Source: Thermoplasmatota archaeon
GTDB taxonomy: Archaea; Thermoplasmatota; Thermoplasmata; UBA10834
Length of the DNA stretch: 64,000 nt
Assembly (NCBI GenBank): GCA_018818785.1
Contig: JAHIRF010000005.1
Location: forward strand, 353,333 to 417,332
Direction: 5' to 3'
The notes beneath the pieces are model-generated. The model made no database searches. It was not told the origin of the DNA and saw only the letters and a program-made list of their open reading frames with translations. This document shows positions 16,912-25,586 of this stretch, one piece after another. Made by a program: the position numbers and the translations under genes. Positions within the stretch are counted from its first letter, which is position 1, and each line of letters starts with the position of its first letter.

Positions 16912-19051
16912 GCGCACCCCACCTCCCCGCTGGTTTCTTGAGTTGATCGACATGATAGACCATCACCATCATGTCGGTGTCCGTAACGTTTGTCCCAGAG
17001 TATCTTGCCAGCTCGAACAATGAGGTCATCTTTTCTACGAGCGATTCCGAATAGCCTAGGCTCCCCAACAGCCGGGCGATCTCCCAATGGGTCATGCTGT
17101 CTCTGATCCCGACCTTCCGCTCCTGCGATAAGAACCTGAGGAACGAGTTGTAGTTCCACACGATCAATTCTTTCGGTGTGTTGGGCGGCCCGTCGAATTC
17201 GATCGAACGGGCTGGAGCGAGGTCCTTGATATCCATCTCTGCGGCTCTAAGGTCGACCTTCATTTGTTCGAGCGCCTTCTGCTCATTGGTCCACCTACGA
17301 ACCTTCAGTTGCTTATGCATCTGTAGGGCCTTGACCACGGCGCCTATAGTCGCTATGACTAGGAGCCAGAAGTAGTACGCGTACTGTCCGAAGAACAGAT
17401 CGCTTGCAGTAAACGGGACTCCTCCCCAACCTGGTATGATCGGCCAGAATGGGTACTTGTCAGTCTTCTCTACGATGTATATTAGGAACTCCGCCTCGTC
17501 ATGCGAAGTCCTCCAATATGAATTCGGGGGATTGAAATCCACCTGGATATGGTGCGATCCTATGGATAGCGTATATGCTGGTATTGAGAAGGCGAACGAA
17601 CCTGTGTCGTTGGTTGTCGCGTTGATCAGCACTATGCCATCTATGGATAATGTGACATTCATTCCAGGAAGGGGATCGCTTGCATTGCCGGCAAGAGTAA
17701 AATCGCCCACGACGAAATGGCTCAAGTAGAATACGTCGGAGAACATGTTCAGAGTCAATGTTGTCGGCACGTCGACCACTACGGTCTGCACCCCGGAAGC
17801 ACATGATGCATATGGAAGTGAACCGTTGTATTCGGCATGGATCGTGTGCGTACCGACCTCCAGGGTCCCGGCAGGGAAGACCTGTTCGTACCCACCCGAC
17901 AGGCTGGTTCTGAACTCTACCAACTCGTCATCCAACGACAGCGTGCAGGTCTTGTTGGCGAGTGATCCGCCATAGACATCGCGCAGTGTTATGGACACCG
18001 TCAACGATTCTTCGGGAGATAGGACCGTGCCGCTCAGAACGACCGTCAACGAGGTCGGGATCAGTGAGATCGAGATTGAGACGGGGTCGGATGTGAGGTT
18101 TCCAGATTCGAAGCCCGTTCTAGATATGAGGACATGTGCACCAAGCAACGACTCGTTCAGCGGGATCTCCCAAGAGAAATCGAACCTGCCCAGCGCACCG
18201 GTCACGACCTCGGCGATAACAGCATCGCCCATGACTATTTCAACATGGCAGTCTGACCTGAAGCTGCCGTTGAAGAACAAGTAACCTCCACCGACGATCT
18301 CGTCTCCCAAGTATAGGCTGCTGTCCGATATCCAGAATGTTATGAACGGTTCCACCGATTCCCAGAGGTCGTCGTTATCGACCATGAAGTCGTAGATCTC
18401 CTCCTCCAATGGTATCAGGAGTTCCCTCAACTTCTCAAGCAGCTCCACTAGACGGTTGCCCGAGAACGGTTCGGTCTCCTCCACAGACAGGGCGGTTATC
18501 TCATCCGCCATCACGATCAACGAATCGATCGTGTCGTTGAAAGATCCGATCAGGTGCGATGCGCGGTCTATTGCGCTCATCGCATAGACCGCATCCTCTC
18601 CCTCCAAGGACGAGATGTTCGAAAGCGAGGCCACAAGGACCATGGCTTCGAGCAGCTCCTTTTCGGTTTGGATGAGCCCCTCCTCGCCGTCAATGAAGTC
18701 CGAGAACGGGGGGATCAAGAAGCTGAGGTCCGCATAGCTATCTGCGATATCGGGTGCTTCGTCCAACAGCTCAGATGCAGGCGTGATCAGCGAGGCCGCC
18801 GTCGCCAGCTCCTGAGTTCCACCGCCTATGTCCTCGACGTAGAGCAGCTCGAGCGAGTGCTCGAAGTACTGTATCGACGTGTTAAGCAGCGCAACGACGA
18901 TCTCAAGGTCCGACGTGACGTAGTCGTAGTTCTCGTGAGATATCTCGGCTCTGGCACCCAACGATGCTACTGGTACCAGCAGTAGTAACGCGAGCGCAGG
19001 GACGATGAGTCTGCGTGCACCTCTTGATGTGTGCTGCGGGGGGCGCATCAT
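16901..19051 (-). CDS. Surface-exposed Ig-like protein with C-terminal DUF4129 domain
   Basis: About 716 residues. A TTG sits in frame just upstream, but ATG 19051 is the more natural start. A signal peptide (about 8-30) precedes a helical region (about 35-230) and Ig-like modules (about 245-520, with phrases such as VSITLRDVYGGSLANKTC). One membrane helix (about 553-575) and a cytoplasmic DUF4129 domain follow (about 585-716; RDSMTHWEIARLLGSLGYSE is the diagnostic part). DUF4129 is typically fused to transglutaminase domains; here the extracellular part is Ig-like and no Cys-His-Asp transglutaminase core is visible. It is first gene of a three-gene operon. A TATA-like AGATATAGG lies about 25-30 bases upstream of the start. 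Confidence 0.8.
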   Translation of the reverse strand: MMRPPQHTSRGARRLIVPALALLLLVPVASLGARAEISHENYDYVTSDLEIVVALLNTSIQYFEHSLELLYVEDIGGGTQELATAASLITPASELLDEAPDIADSYADLSFLIPPFSDFIDGEEGLIQTEKELLEAMVLVASLSNISSLEGEDAVYAMSAIDRASHLIGSFNDTIDSLIVMADEITALSVEETEPFSGNRLVELLEKLRELLIPLEEEIYDFMVDNDDLWESVEPFITFWISDSSLYLGDEIVGGGYLFFNGSFRSDCHVEIVMGDAVIAEVVTGALGRFDFSWEIPLNESLLGAHVLISRTGFESGNLTSDPVSISISLIPTSLTVVLSGTVLSPEESLTVSITLRDVYGGSLANKTCTLSLDDELVEFRTSLSGGYEQVFPAGTLEVGTHTIHAEYNGSLPYASCASGVQTVVVDVPTTLTLNMFSDVFYLSHFVVGDFTLAGNASDPLPGMNVTLSIDGIVLINATTNDTGSFAFSIPAYTLSIGSHHIQVDFNPPNSYWRTSHDEAEFLIYIVEKTDKYPFWPIIPGWGGVPFTASDLFFGQYAYYFWLLVIATIGAVVKALQMHKQLKVRRWTNEQKALEQMKVDLRAAEMDIKDLAPARSIEFDGPPNTPKELIVWNYNSFLRFLSQERKVGIRDSMTHWEIARLLGSLGYSESLVEKMTSLFELARYSGTNVTDTDMMVMVYHVDQLKKPAGRWGAHAG

Positions 19052-19390
19052 CAAACCAATAATCGTTTATCCTATATCTATGAATAGCGAGGCTTCCTAG
19101 AAGGAAGCGGTCCTAGATGCCTTTGCATTGAAAAACCAATATTTCTTTGGCATTGCACGCTTCTTGGGAAGGTCCTGATCCGCTCAAATATCCTTCCATA
19201 GACCAATGGGCCAGTATTCTGACGAGGTTCATTCCGCCTCGGGATACATGTGCGGTAAGGCTCTAATCATGGATGCGAAGATACCATCACGTACTGCCAC
19301 TCGTGCCAACTTAGGACGTCTCACATTTTAAGTATCGGGACATTTTCATGGCGGAACAATACGGCACCAGATTGCGTTTCGGACAGTGCG
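19052..19390. other. Divergent spacer with a 7-bp hairpin
   Basis: This 339-base spacer separates the DUF4129 operon from the MFS gene. GCTTCCT (19092-19098) and AGGAAGC (19102-19108) form an exact hairpin with a three-base loop, just upstream of the DUF4129-side promoter. A TATA-like TTTTAAGTA (19325-19333) lies about 60 bases before the MFS start. The middle part shows no gene. Confidence 0.5.
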
Positions 19391-20833
19391 ATGATGAAAC
19401 CGACGAACAATAATGGCAACGGTCGAGCGATCAAGAACTCGACCTTCGTGCTCATACTCCTGGCATCTATAGCCATCATGGTCATGTACGTCGAGGCGAT
19501 GGCCTTCCCATCGCTGCCGATGGTGATGGAAGACTTCGGGCTGACGCCCCAGGACTATTCCCTCGCCTCATGGATCATCACGATATACCTCGTCGTCGGG
19601 GCAGTTTCCATACCTGTGTTCGGCAAGCTGGGCGACATCTACGGCAAGAAGAAGATGCTCGTCATCGCGATGTCGTTGTACACGGTCGCGGTGACATTGA
19701 CGGGTTTCTCCAGAGACTTCTCAGATTCGATATACGTCATGATCGCCTTCAGGGCGTTCCAGGGGCTGGGCATGTGCATGTTTCCTCTGGCCTTCTCGAT
19801 CATAAGGGACGAGTTCCCCAAGGGCCAGATCGCTGTGGCCCAGGGAGTGATATCCGCTATGTTCGGGGTGGGAGCCGCGGTAGGCTTCGTCCTAGGTGGA
19901 TATGTCACCGACGCGCTCGGATGGGCATGGACCTATCATACCGTTGTGCCATTCATCGCGATAGCCACCCTCCTGGTCGCGTTCAAGATGAAGGAGTCAC
20001 CCGTGAGGTACAAGGGCAAGGTCGATTACATCGGCGCTTCGTTCCTCGGGGGCACCCTGGTCACCTTCCTGGTAGGAATGACAGAGACGAGCAACCGCGG
20101 CTGGACCGACCCCCTCGTCCTGTCTCTGCTAGCTTCATCTGTCGTGCTGCTGTTCATGTTCATATTCTGGCAGACCAGAGCGAAGGAACCTCTCGTCCGT
20201 CCATCTCTGATGGCTCAGAGGGAGATCGCTCTCACGAACATCATCGCGTTCCTGATCGGCTTCGCGATGTTCACGGTGTCGCAGACCATCGCTGCGCTCG
20301 CGGGCTTCAACTTCGGGCTGGGAGCCATGGAGATCGGCTTGCTGAACCTGCCCATGTCCGGAATAATGCTGATACTTGGACCCACCGCCGGATTCTTGGT
20401 CAAGAAACGCGGCCCCAAGTGGCCTCTGACAATGGGCATGATCATCGGTATCGCAGGCTTCCTCTATATGTACAGCTGGCACTCGACCCAGCTGGACGTG
20501 ATGATCGGCATAGCCATCATGGGCTCTGGATTAGCATTCGCGATGGTCAGCAGCATCAACATAATCATCGTGTGCACGCCTAAGGAGGAGACGGGCATAT
20601 CGACTGGAATGAACATGATCATCAGGACCTCGGGTTCCGTCGTGGGTCCAGCAGTCGCAGCCGTCATCATATCCGAGCATTCGGTCTTCAACCCAGTCAC
20701 GATGACATCGATGCCTGGCGACAGCGCGTATCAGCTCATATTCCTCATGAGCTCCGTGTTCATGGGCGTGGGCGTGTTACTATCCCTGTTCATCAGGCAT
20801 AAGAAGACGATCCCTGGTGAAGGGGACGAATAG
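19391..20833 (+). CDS. MFS drug/solute exporter, DHA2 (EmrB/QacA-type, 14 helices)
   Basis: 480 residues with about 14 hydrophobic helices, the length and helix number of the DHA2 group. The signature loop after helix 2 is GKLGDIYGKKKM (about 78-89). The helix-5 antiporter motif region reads GVGAAVGFVLGGYVTDALGW (about 155-174). These proteins use the proton gradient to expel drugs, bile salts or metabolites; the substrate cannot be told. ATG 19391 and ATG 19394 are both possible. It precedes the glycan island on the same strand but is separated from it by 88 bases, so it may be an independent unit. Confidence 0.88.
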   Translation: MMKPTNNNGNGRAIKNSTFVLILLASIAIMVMYVEAMAFPSLPMVMEDFGLTPQDYSLASWIITIYLVVGAVSIPVFGKLGDIYGKKKMLVIAMSLYTVAVTLTGFSRDFSDSIYVMIAFRAFQGLGMCMFPLAFSIIRDEFPKGQIAVAQGVISAMFGVGAAVGFVLGGYVTDALGWAWTYHTVVPFIAIATLLVAFKMKESPVRYKGKVDYIGASFLGGTLVTFLVGMTETSNRGWTDPLVLSLLASSVVLLFMFIFWQTRAKEPLVRPSLMAQREIALTNIIAFLIGFAMFTVSQTIAALAGFNFGLGAMEIGLLNLPMSGIMLILGPTAGFLVKKRGPKWPLTMGMIIGIAGFLYMYSWHSTQLDVMIGIAIMGSGLAFAMVSSINIIIVCTPKEETGISTGMNMIIRTSGSVVGPAVAAVIISEHSVFNPVTMTSMPGDSAYQLIFLMSSVFMGVGVLLSLFIRHKKTIPGEGDE

Positions 20834-20921
20834 TCTGCGAGTGATCGCTATACAGGCAGATACTTTACATAGTTCGCAGATACAATCAGGTCCCTTCGGG
20901 GTCTGGTGATGGTGGCGGAGC

Positions 20922-22250
20922 TTGAAGCGGTTATTGTTCAGGGCGGTCTATGAACTCGCATATCCGGGATTCTTGCGAGAGTATCGCAGGTTGATGGGGA
21001 ACCAGTGGAAGGGATATGCTACGCTGAAGGAAGAGCAGAACGCCTCGCTCAAGAAGCTCGTATCGTTCGCTTACGATAACGTGCCGTACTACCACAGATT
21101 GTTCAAGGAACTGAACCTGAAGCCAGAGGACGTCCGCACTGTTGATGATCTCCAGAAACTGCCTATCCTCACGAAGGCGATCATCAAGCGCAACTGGGAC
21201 GACCTTAGGCCCATGAACCTGAGAGATATCAGATATGTCGACAAGGCCACGGGCGGTTCCACTGGCACACCCCTGGAATACAGGATGAGCAAAAGAGACC
21301 AGCGTATGAGCGTGTGCCTTCTGTACCGCGGATGGAGCTACGCGGGATATCATCTATCTGATCGAGTCGTCTTCATGGGCGGCTCCTCGCTGATGCCCGG
21401 GGCGAAGTCTTCTGCTACCAGACGCATGCACGAGATACTCAAGAACATCAGGATGCTCTCGTCGTTCGACATGTCTGAGGCGGCGATGGAGGACTACGCA
21501 CGCGAGATAAACAAGGCCGCTCCGAAATACCTGTTCGGCTACGCATCATCCATCTACCATTTCTCTTCCTGGCTGGAGAAGAACGGTAAGGGCATACATC
21601 GGCCGGACGGGATATTCACGACTGCTGAGAAGCTGTTCCCGAAGGCGCGCAAGACCATCGAGGAGACATTCATGTGCCCGGTCTACGACACATATGGTCT
21701 GAACGACGGGGGAGTGTCCGCCTTCGAGTGCAGCGAGAAGACCGGGTTCCACATAGACACCGAGAGAGCGATACTGGAAGTGGTGGACAAGGATGCGAGG
21801 CAGTTGGAGAAGGGCGAAGGACTGATACTGGCCACCAGCCTTCACAACTATGCGATGCCATTCATCAGGTACGACACCGGGGATGTCGGCGTGCTGTCGG
21901 ATGAGGTATGTCCCTGCGGTCGCGGTTACCGCCTGCTCAAGGAGATCAAGGGTCGGGAGCAGGAGATGCTCATCACTCCGGAGGGCATGGCGATACACGG
22001 GGAATTCTTCACGCACATATTCTGGGATGTCCGTAACGTGAAGGAGTTCCAGGTCGTACAGGATAAGAAGGACCATCTGACGATCAAGATAGTGCCGGAA
22101 CCTGACTTCGACAAGCGGGAACTGGAGAACGTGAGGGCGTTGATCGCTAAGCGCAGCCCTGCATGGAATGTGGATTTCGACATAACTACCAGCATCGACC
22201 GGACCAAGGCTGGGAAGTACAGGTTCGTCATAAGTGAGATAATACCATGA
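20922..22250 (+). CDS. CapK / phenylacetate-CoA ligase-like adenylate-forming enzyme
   Basis: 442 residues from a TTG start preceded by GGTGGCGGAG. The AMP-binding signature TGGSTGTPLEY lies at about 110-120, followed by YDTYGLNDGGVSAFEC (about 255-270), IRYDTGD (about 318-324) and the terminal hinge region RTKAGKYRF. This is the CapK/PaaK-like group that is common in polysaccharide clusters, where its real substrate is usually unknown. It could activate an acid for transfer to the glycan. It overlaps the next gene by four bases (ATGA), so it is coupled to a glycosyltransferase and opens the island. Confidence 0.85.
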   Translation: MKRLLFRAVYELAYPGFLREYRRLMGNQWKGYATLKEEQNASLKKLVSFAYDNVPYYHRLFKELNLKPEDVRTVDDLQKLPILTKAIIKRNWDDLRPMNLRDIRYVDKATGGSTGTPLEYRMSKRDQRMSVCLLYRGWSYAGYHLSDRVVFMGGSSLMPGAKSSATRRMHEILKNIRMLSSFDMSEAAMEDYAREINKAAPKYLFGYASSIYHFSSWLEKNGKGIHRPDGIFTTAEKLFPKARKTIEETFMCPVYDTYGLNDGGVSAFECSEKTGFHIDTERAILEVVDKDARQLEKGEGLILATSLHNYAMPFIRYDTGDVGVLSDEVCPCGRGYRLLKEIKGREQEMLITPEGMAIHGEFFTHIFWDVRNVKEFQVVQDKKDHLTIKIVPEPDFDKRELENVRALIAKRSPAWNVDFDITTSIDRTKAGKYRFVISEIIP

Positions 22251-23422
22251 GTCCGAAGAATCTCTTAGTCATCACCAACAGCTTCCCCGACGAGAAGGAC
22301 CAGACGATCGGGAGCATATTCGTGAAGGAGCAGTTGAGGTATGTATGCTCCAGGTTCGACCAGGTCCATGTGTTCTCGCCATCGATGTTCGGCATCGGCC
22401 ATAGGCCCAAGGCACTGTTCAAGGATTACACGTACGGCAATGTGCATGTCCACTTCCTGAACTACTTCAACATCCCCTTCGGGCTGAGGTTCATGCGAGA
22501 GGTCTTCGTGAAGCTCATGGCGAAAGCCATCTCGAACGAGGTCGACAGGATCGGCGTCAGGTTCGACCTCGTACACGCACACTTCACCTGGCCATCTGGT
22601 AGAGTGGCGGTGGAACTGAAGAGGCGGTACAAGTTCCCGGTCGTCATCACTGAGCATACTTCGCTGACTTTCGCGCGCGCGATCGCGAAGAAGGACAAGC
22701 AGTTCGTGAAAGCATGGACTGGATGCGACAGGATAGTCAGGAATGTGTCTTCCGATGTGGGGGAGTTCCAGAAGGTCGGCATCCCCCCGGAGAAGGTCGC
22801 GTACATCCCGAACGGGTTCGACAGTTCCAAGTTCAGATCGCTCGACAAGGTCGAATGCAGGAGGAAGTTGAACCTGCCTGAGGACATGAGGATCCTGCTC
22901 AGTGTCGGAATGCTCGACGAGGTCAAGGGCTTTCATCATTTGGTCGATGCGATGGCAGATGTCCATCGCGCGCGTGACGATGTCATGTGCGTAATAGTCG
23001 GAGGCGGCATGTTGCAGGGTGCGCTCGAGACGCAGATACTGCGGCACGGGCTCACGGACTTCGTGAAGCTCGCCGGCAGGAAACCCTATGGCGAGATGCC
23101 TCTGTGGATGAACGCGTGCGACATGCTCGCCCATTCCAGTCTTTCCGAGAGCGGTCCGATGGTCATGTTCGAGGCGATGGCATGTGGAAGGCCATACGTG
23201 GGTACGCGCGTGGGTTCCGTCCCCGATGTCGTGACATCCGACGATTATGGATTAGTATGCGCACCAGGTGATCCCAGTGCCCTATCCGGGATAATCCTGA
23301 AAGCTCTCGATGTCGACTGGAGTGCAGAGAAGATAATCGCGCACGCGCGCAAGTTCGATTGGTCGGAGACGGTGAAACCCTTGCTTTCGATCTACGACGA
23401 GTTGCTCGTGAGAACGACCTAG
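22247..23422 (+). CDS. GT4-family glycosyltransferase
   Basis: 391 residues, GT-B fold. The N-terminal half carries VHAHFTWPSGRVAVELKR (about 107-124). The C-terminal half has ILLSVGMLDEVKGFHHLVDA (about 221-240) and the E-x7-E nucleotide-sugar motif in SESGPMVMFEAMACGRP (about 300-316). It transfers a sugar from a nucleotide donor to the growing glycan at the cytoplasmic face of the membrane. The ATG overlaps the stop of the CapK-like gene, so the two are coupled. Donor and acceptor are not predictable. Confidence 0.88.
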   Translation: MSPKNLLVITNSFPDEKDQTIGSIFVKEQLRYVCSRFDQVHVFSPSMFGIGHRPKALFKDYTYGNVHVHFLNYFNIPFGLRFMREVFVKLMAKAISNEVDRIGVRFDLVHAHFTWPSGRVAVELKRRYKFPVVITEHTSLTFARAIAKKDKQFVKAWTGCDRIVRNVSSDVGEFQKVGIPPEKVAYIPNGFDSSKFRSLDKVECRRKLNLPEDMRILLSVGMLDEVKGFHHLVDAMADVHRARDDVMCVIVGGGMLQGALETQILRHGLTDFVKLAGRKPYGEMPLWMNACDMLAHSSLSESGPMVMFEAMACGRPYVGTRVGSVPDVVTSDDYGLVCAPGDPSALSGIILKALDVDWSAEKIIAHARKFDWSETVKPLLSIYDELLVRTT

Positions 23423-23438
23423 GGGACATCCGAGATGC

Positions 23439-24527
23439 TCACAGCGCATCCTTGACGATCCTAGCTATCTCCTTCGATGCCTTGCCCTCTCCGTAGAACC
23501 TCATCGGGTCGATGGCTTTGGGCTCCGAAGTCAAGAACCTCCTCACGGCACGGTCTACCTTTTTCGCGTCAAGTCCGGTTATGATGTTCCAGGCAGTATC
23601 GACGGATTCTACCCATTCTGTGACATTCCTCAGAGTGACCGCGGGAGTGCCGAGAATGAACGCCTCCTTCTGCAATCCCCCGCTGTCCGTGAGCACTATC
23701 CGCGCATCCTTCGTCATCCGCAAGCTAGTGAGATAGCTCACGGGTTTGATCATGTGCACCCCCTCGACCTTCCGCAACTCTTCCGCGAGTCCCAAGTCCT
23801 CCAACCTCTTCTCGGTCCTCGGGTGGACGGGGAAGACGATATCGAGCCCATGCTTCTTGGGGAATCGTGATAGTATGTCGACTACGGTCCTGAGGTTCTT
23901 CGGGTCGTCGACGTTCTCCGCCCTATGAGTCGTGACATATGCGAATCCCTTTTGACCAACATCGACTGGCAGCGGAGTCTTCGATATCCTGCCCTTCAAC
24001 ATCGCTATGTTGTCCGCCATGACATCCCCGGTCCTGAAGACCTTCTTCCTCGGGATGCCCTCTCTTATCAGATTATCGTAACCCACCTTCGTGGGCGCGA
24101 ACAGGAGATGGGACATGTGGTCCACGAGCACCCGGTTGATCTCCTCCGGCATGTACTCGAGCCAACTCCTCAGTCCAGCTTCCACGTGACCGACAGGTAT
24201 GCCCTTCTTCACTGCCGCGAGCGCGCCCGCGAGCGCACTGTTCGTGTCCCCGGGGACGATGACGAGCTTCGCACCTTCGAGCGCCTCATCGAGTTTCACG
24301 AGCATGTTGCCCGTCTGCACCCCCTGCGAACCGCTGCCTATCCCGAGATGCGCATCCGGCTTCGGGAGTCCGAGCTCCTTGAAGAATATCTCGTCCATGT
24401 CGAAGTCGTAATGCTGTCCAGTATGTACGATGGAGTACTCGATGCGCTTCGCGTCGAACGCCTTCACGAGCGACGCGAGCTTTATCACCTGAGGTCTCGT
24501 CCCTACGACTATCCTGACTGGCTTCAG
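23439..24527 (-). CDS. wecB: UDP-N-acetylglucosamine 2-epimerase (non-hydrolysing), apparent CTG start
   Basis: About 362 residues if started at CTG 24527. The only in-frame ATG/GTG/TTG upstream of the body is GTG 24488. Starting there would delete the first strand and the conserved VVGTRPQ loop, which is present in frame just upstream. AAGGAGG lies seven bases before the CTG, and a TGA closes the frame 13 codons earlier. Other family landmarks are GQHYDFDMDE, GDTNSALAGALAA, HVEAGLRS, THRAENVDD and LTDSGGLQKEA. The enzyme interconverts UDP-GlcNAc and UDP-ManNAc. It lies 25 bases after the galE-like gene on the same strand and is probably cotranscribed with it. It is convergent with the GT4 gene. 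Confidence 0.88.
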   Translation of the reverse strand: MKPVRIVVGTRPQVIKLASLVKAFDAKRIEYSIVHTGQHYDFDMDEIFFKELGLPKPDAHLGIGSGSQGVQTGNMLVKLDEALEGAKLVIVPGDTNSALAGALAAVKKGIPVGHVEAGLRSWLEYMPEEINRVLVDHMSHLLFAPTKVGYDNLIREGIPRKKVFRTGDVMADNIAMLKGRISKTPLPVDVGQKGFAYVTTHRAENVDDPKNLRTVVDILSRFPKKHGLDIVFPVHPRTEKRLEDLGLAEELRKVEGVHMIKPVSYLTSLRMTKDARIVLTDSGGLQKEAFILGTPAVTLRNVTEWVESVDTAWNIITGLDAKKVDRAVRRFLTSEPKAIDPMRFYGEGKASKEIARIVKDAL

Positions 24528-24552
24528 AGCACTTCCTCCTTGATATGTTCGG

Positions 24553-25500
24553 CTAGCATACTTTCAGATATTCATCGACGACGATCTTCGCGGCCTTGCG
24601 GATGGCATCCTCGCTGTTGTGCTTCGGCTTCCAGCCCAGCTCCGACATCTTCTTCGTGTCTAGCAGGAACTTGGGCACATCCCCCTTCCAGCCGCTCTCG
24701 CCCCCGGTATAGTTGATCTTGACGCCCTTCAGCTTGGTCTCATCGACGAGCACTTTGACGATCTTCTTGACGGATATCTGGTCCTGGGAGCCCAGGTTGA
24801 AGTAGTTCACCTTGTCCTTCGAGTTCTTGAAACCGTAGACCATGCCGTCGACGCATTCGTTCACCAGCAGGTACGACTTCCTCTGGTTGCCGTCGCCCAG
24901 CACTTCCAGCTGGGTCGGGTCGCAATTGAGCTTCTGTACGAGGTCGAACAGTATGCCGTGCGTGCTCCTGTGTCCTATGATGTTCGCGAACCTGTAGATG
25001 TATGCCCTGATGCCGTACAGCTCGGCATATGCGGACACCAGCGCCTCGCACGCGAGCTTGGACGCGCCGTAAAGCGAGATGGGCATGAGTGGTCCGTAGT
25101 CCTCATGTGTCGGGACCTTCTTCGCCCTGCCGTATACTGTGGAGGTCGATGAGAACACGACGCTCTTCACATCCGCTCTTCGGGCGCATTCCAATACGTT
25201 GAATGTGGCGAACGTGTTCTGCTCGAGGTCGAGCATCGTGGATTCAGTGCCCTTGCGTATGTCTGGGTTTGCGGCCATGTGCCAGACTGTGTCGTGACCC
25301 TTCATGTTCTTGATCAGCTTCTCGATATCGAGCAGGTCCGCCTTGACGAACTTGAAACCTTTCCTGCCCTTGTGATGGCTTATGAACTCCTGCCTTCCGC
25401 TGCTGAGGTTGTCGTATACGGTCACCCTGTTCTTCGGCGCGAACCTGTCCACGACCGCGCTCCCTATGAACCCGGCTCCGCCCGTTATGAAGTAATCCAA
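24553..25500 (-). CDS. NAD-dependent sugar-nucleotide epimerase, GalE-like
   Basis: 315 residues of the extended short-chain dehydrogenase family. The NAD motif is GGAGFIGS (7-14). The catalytic triad region is SSTSTVYG (about 117-124) with YGASK (about 143-147). It most resembles UDP-glucose/UDP-GlcNAc 4-epimerases; the exact sugar is uncertain. TTG 25500 is the start, preceded by GGGAGGATGAT. It is the first gene of a two-gene unit with the 2-epimerase, which could supply UDP-GalNAc or UDP-ManNAc type precursors. The TnpB transposon begins 87 bases upstream of its start. Confidence 0.87.
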   Translation of the reverse strand: MDYFITGGAGFIGSAVVDRFAPKNRVTVYDNLSSGRQEFISHHKGRKGFKFVKADLLDIEKLIKNMKGHDTVWHMAANPDIRKGTESTMLDLEQNTFATFNVLECARRADVKSVVFSSTSTVYGRAKKVPTHEDYGPLMPISLYGASKLACEALVSAYAELYGIRAYIYRFANIIGHRSTHGILFDLVQKLNCDPTQLEVLGDGNQRKSYLLVNECVDGMVYGFKNSKDKVNYFNLGSQDQISVKKIVKVLVDETKLKGVKINYTGGESGWKGDVPKFLLDTKKMSELGWKPKHNSEDAIRKAAKIVVDEYLKVC

Positions 25501-25586
25501 TCTATCATCCTCCCGTCTACTGACAGCCCATCTTCTGAGAACATACAGTCATCGAGGCTCTGGAGTAATAAATGTTGGGTGCGGGA

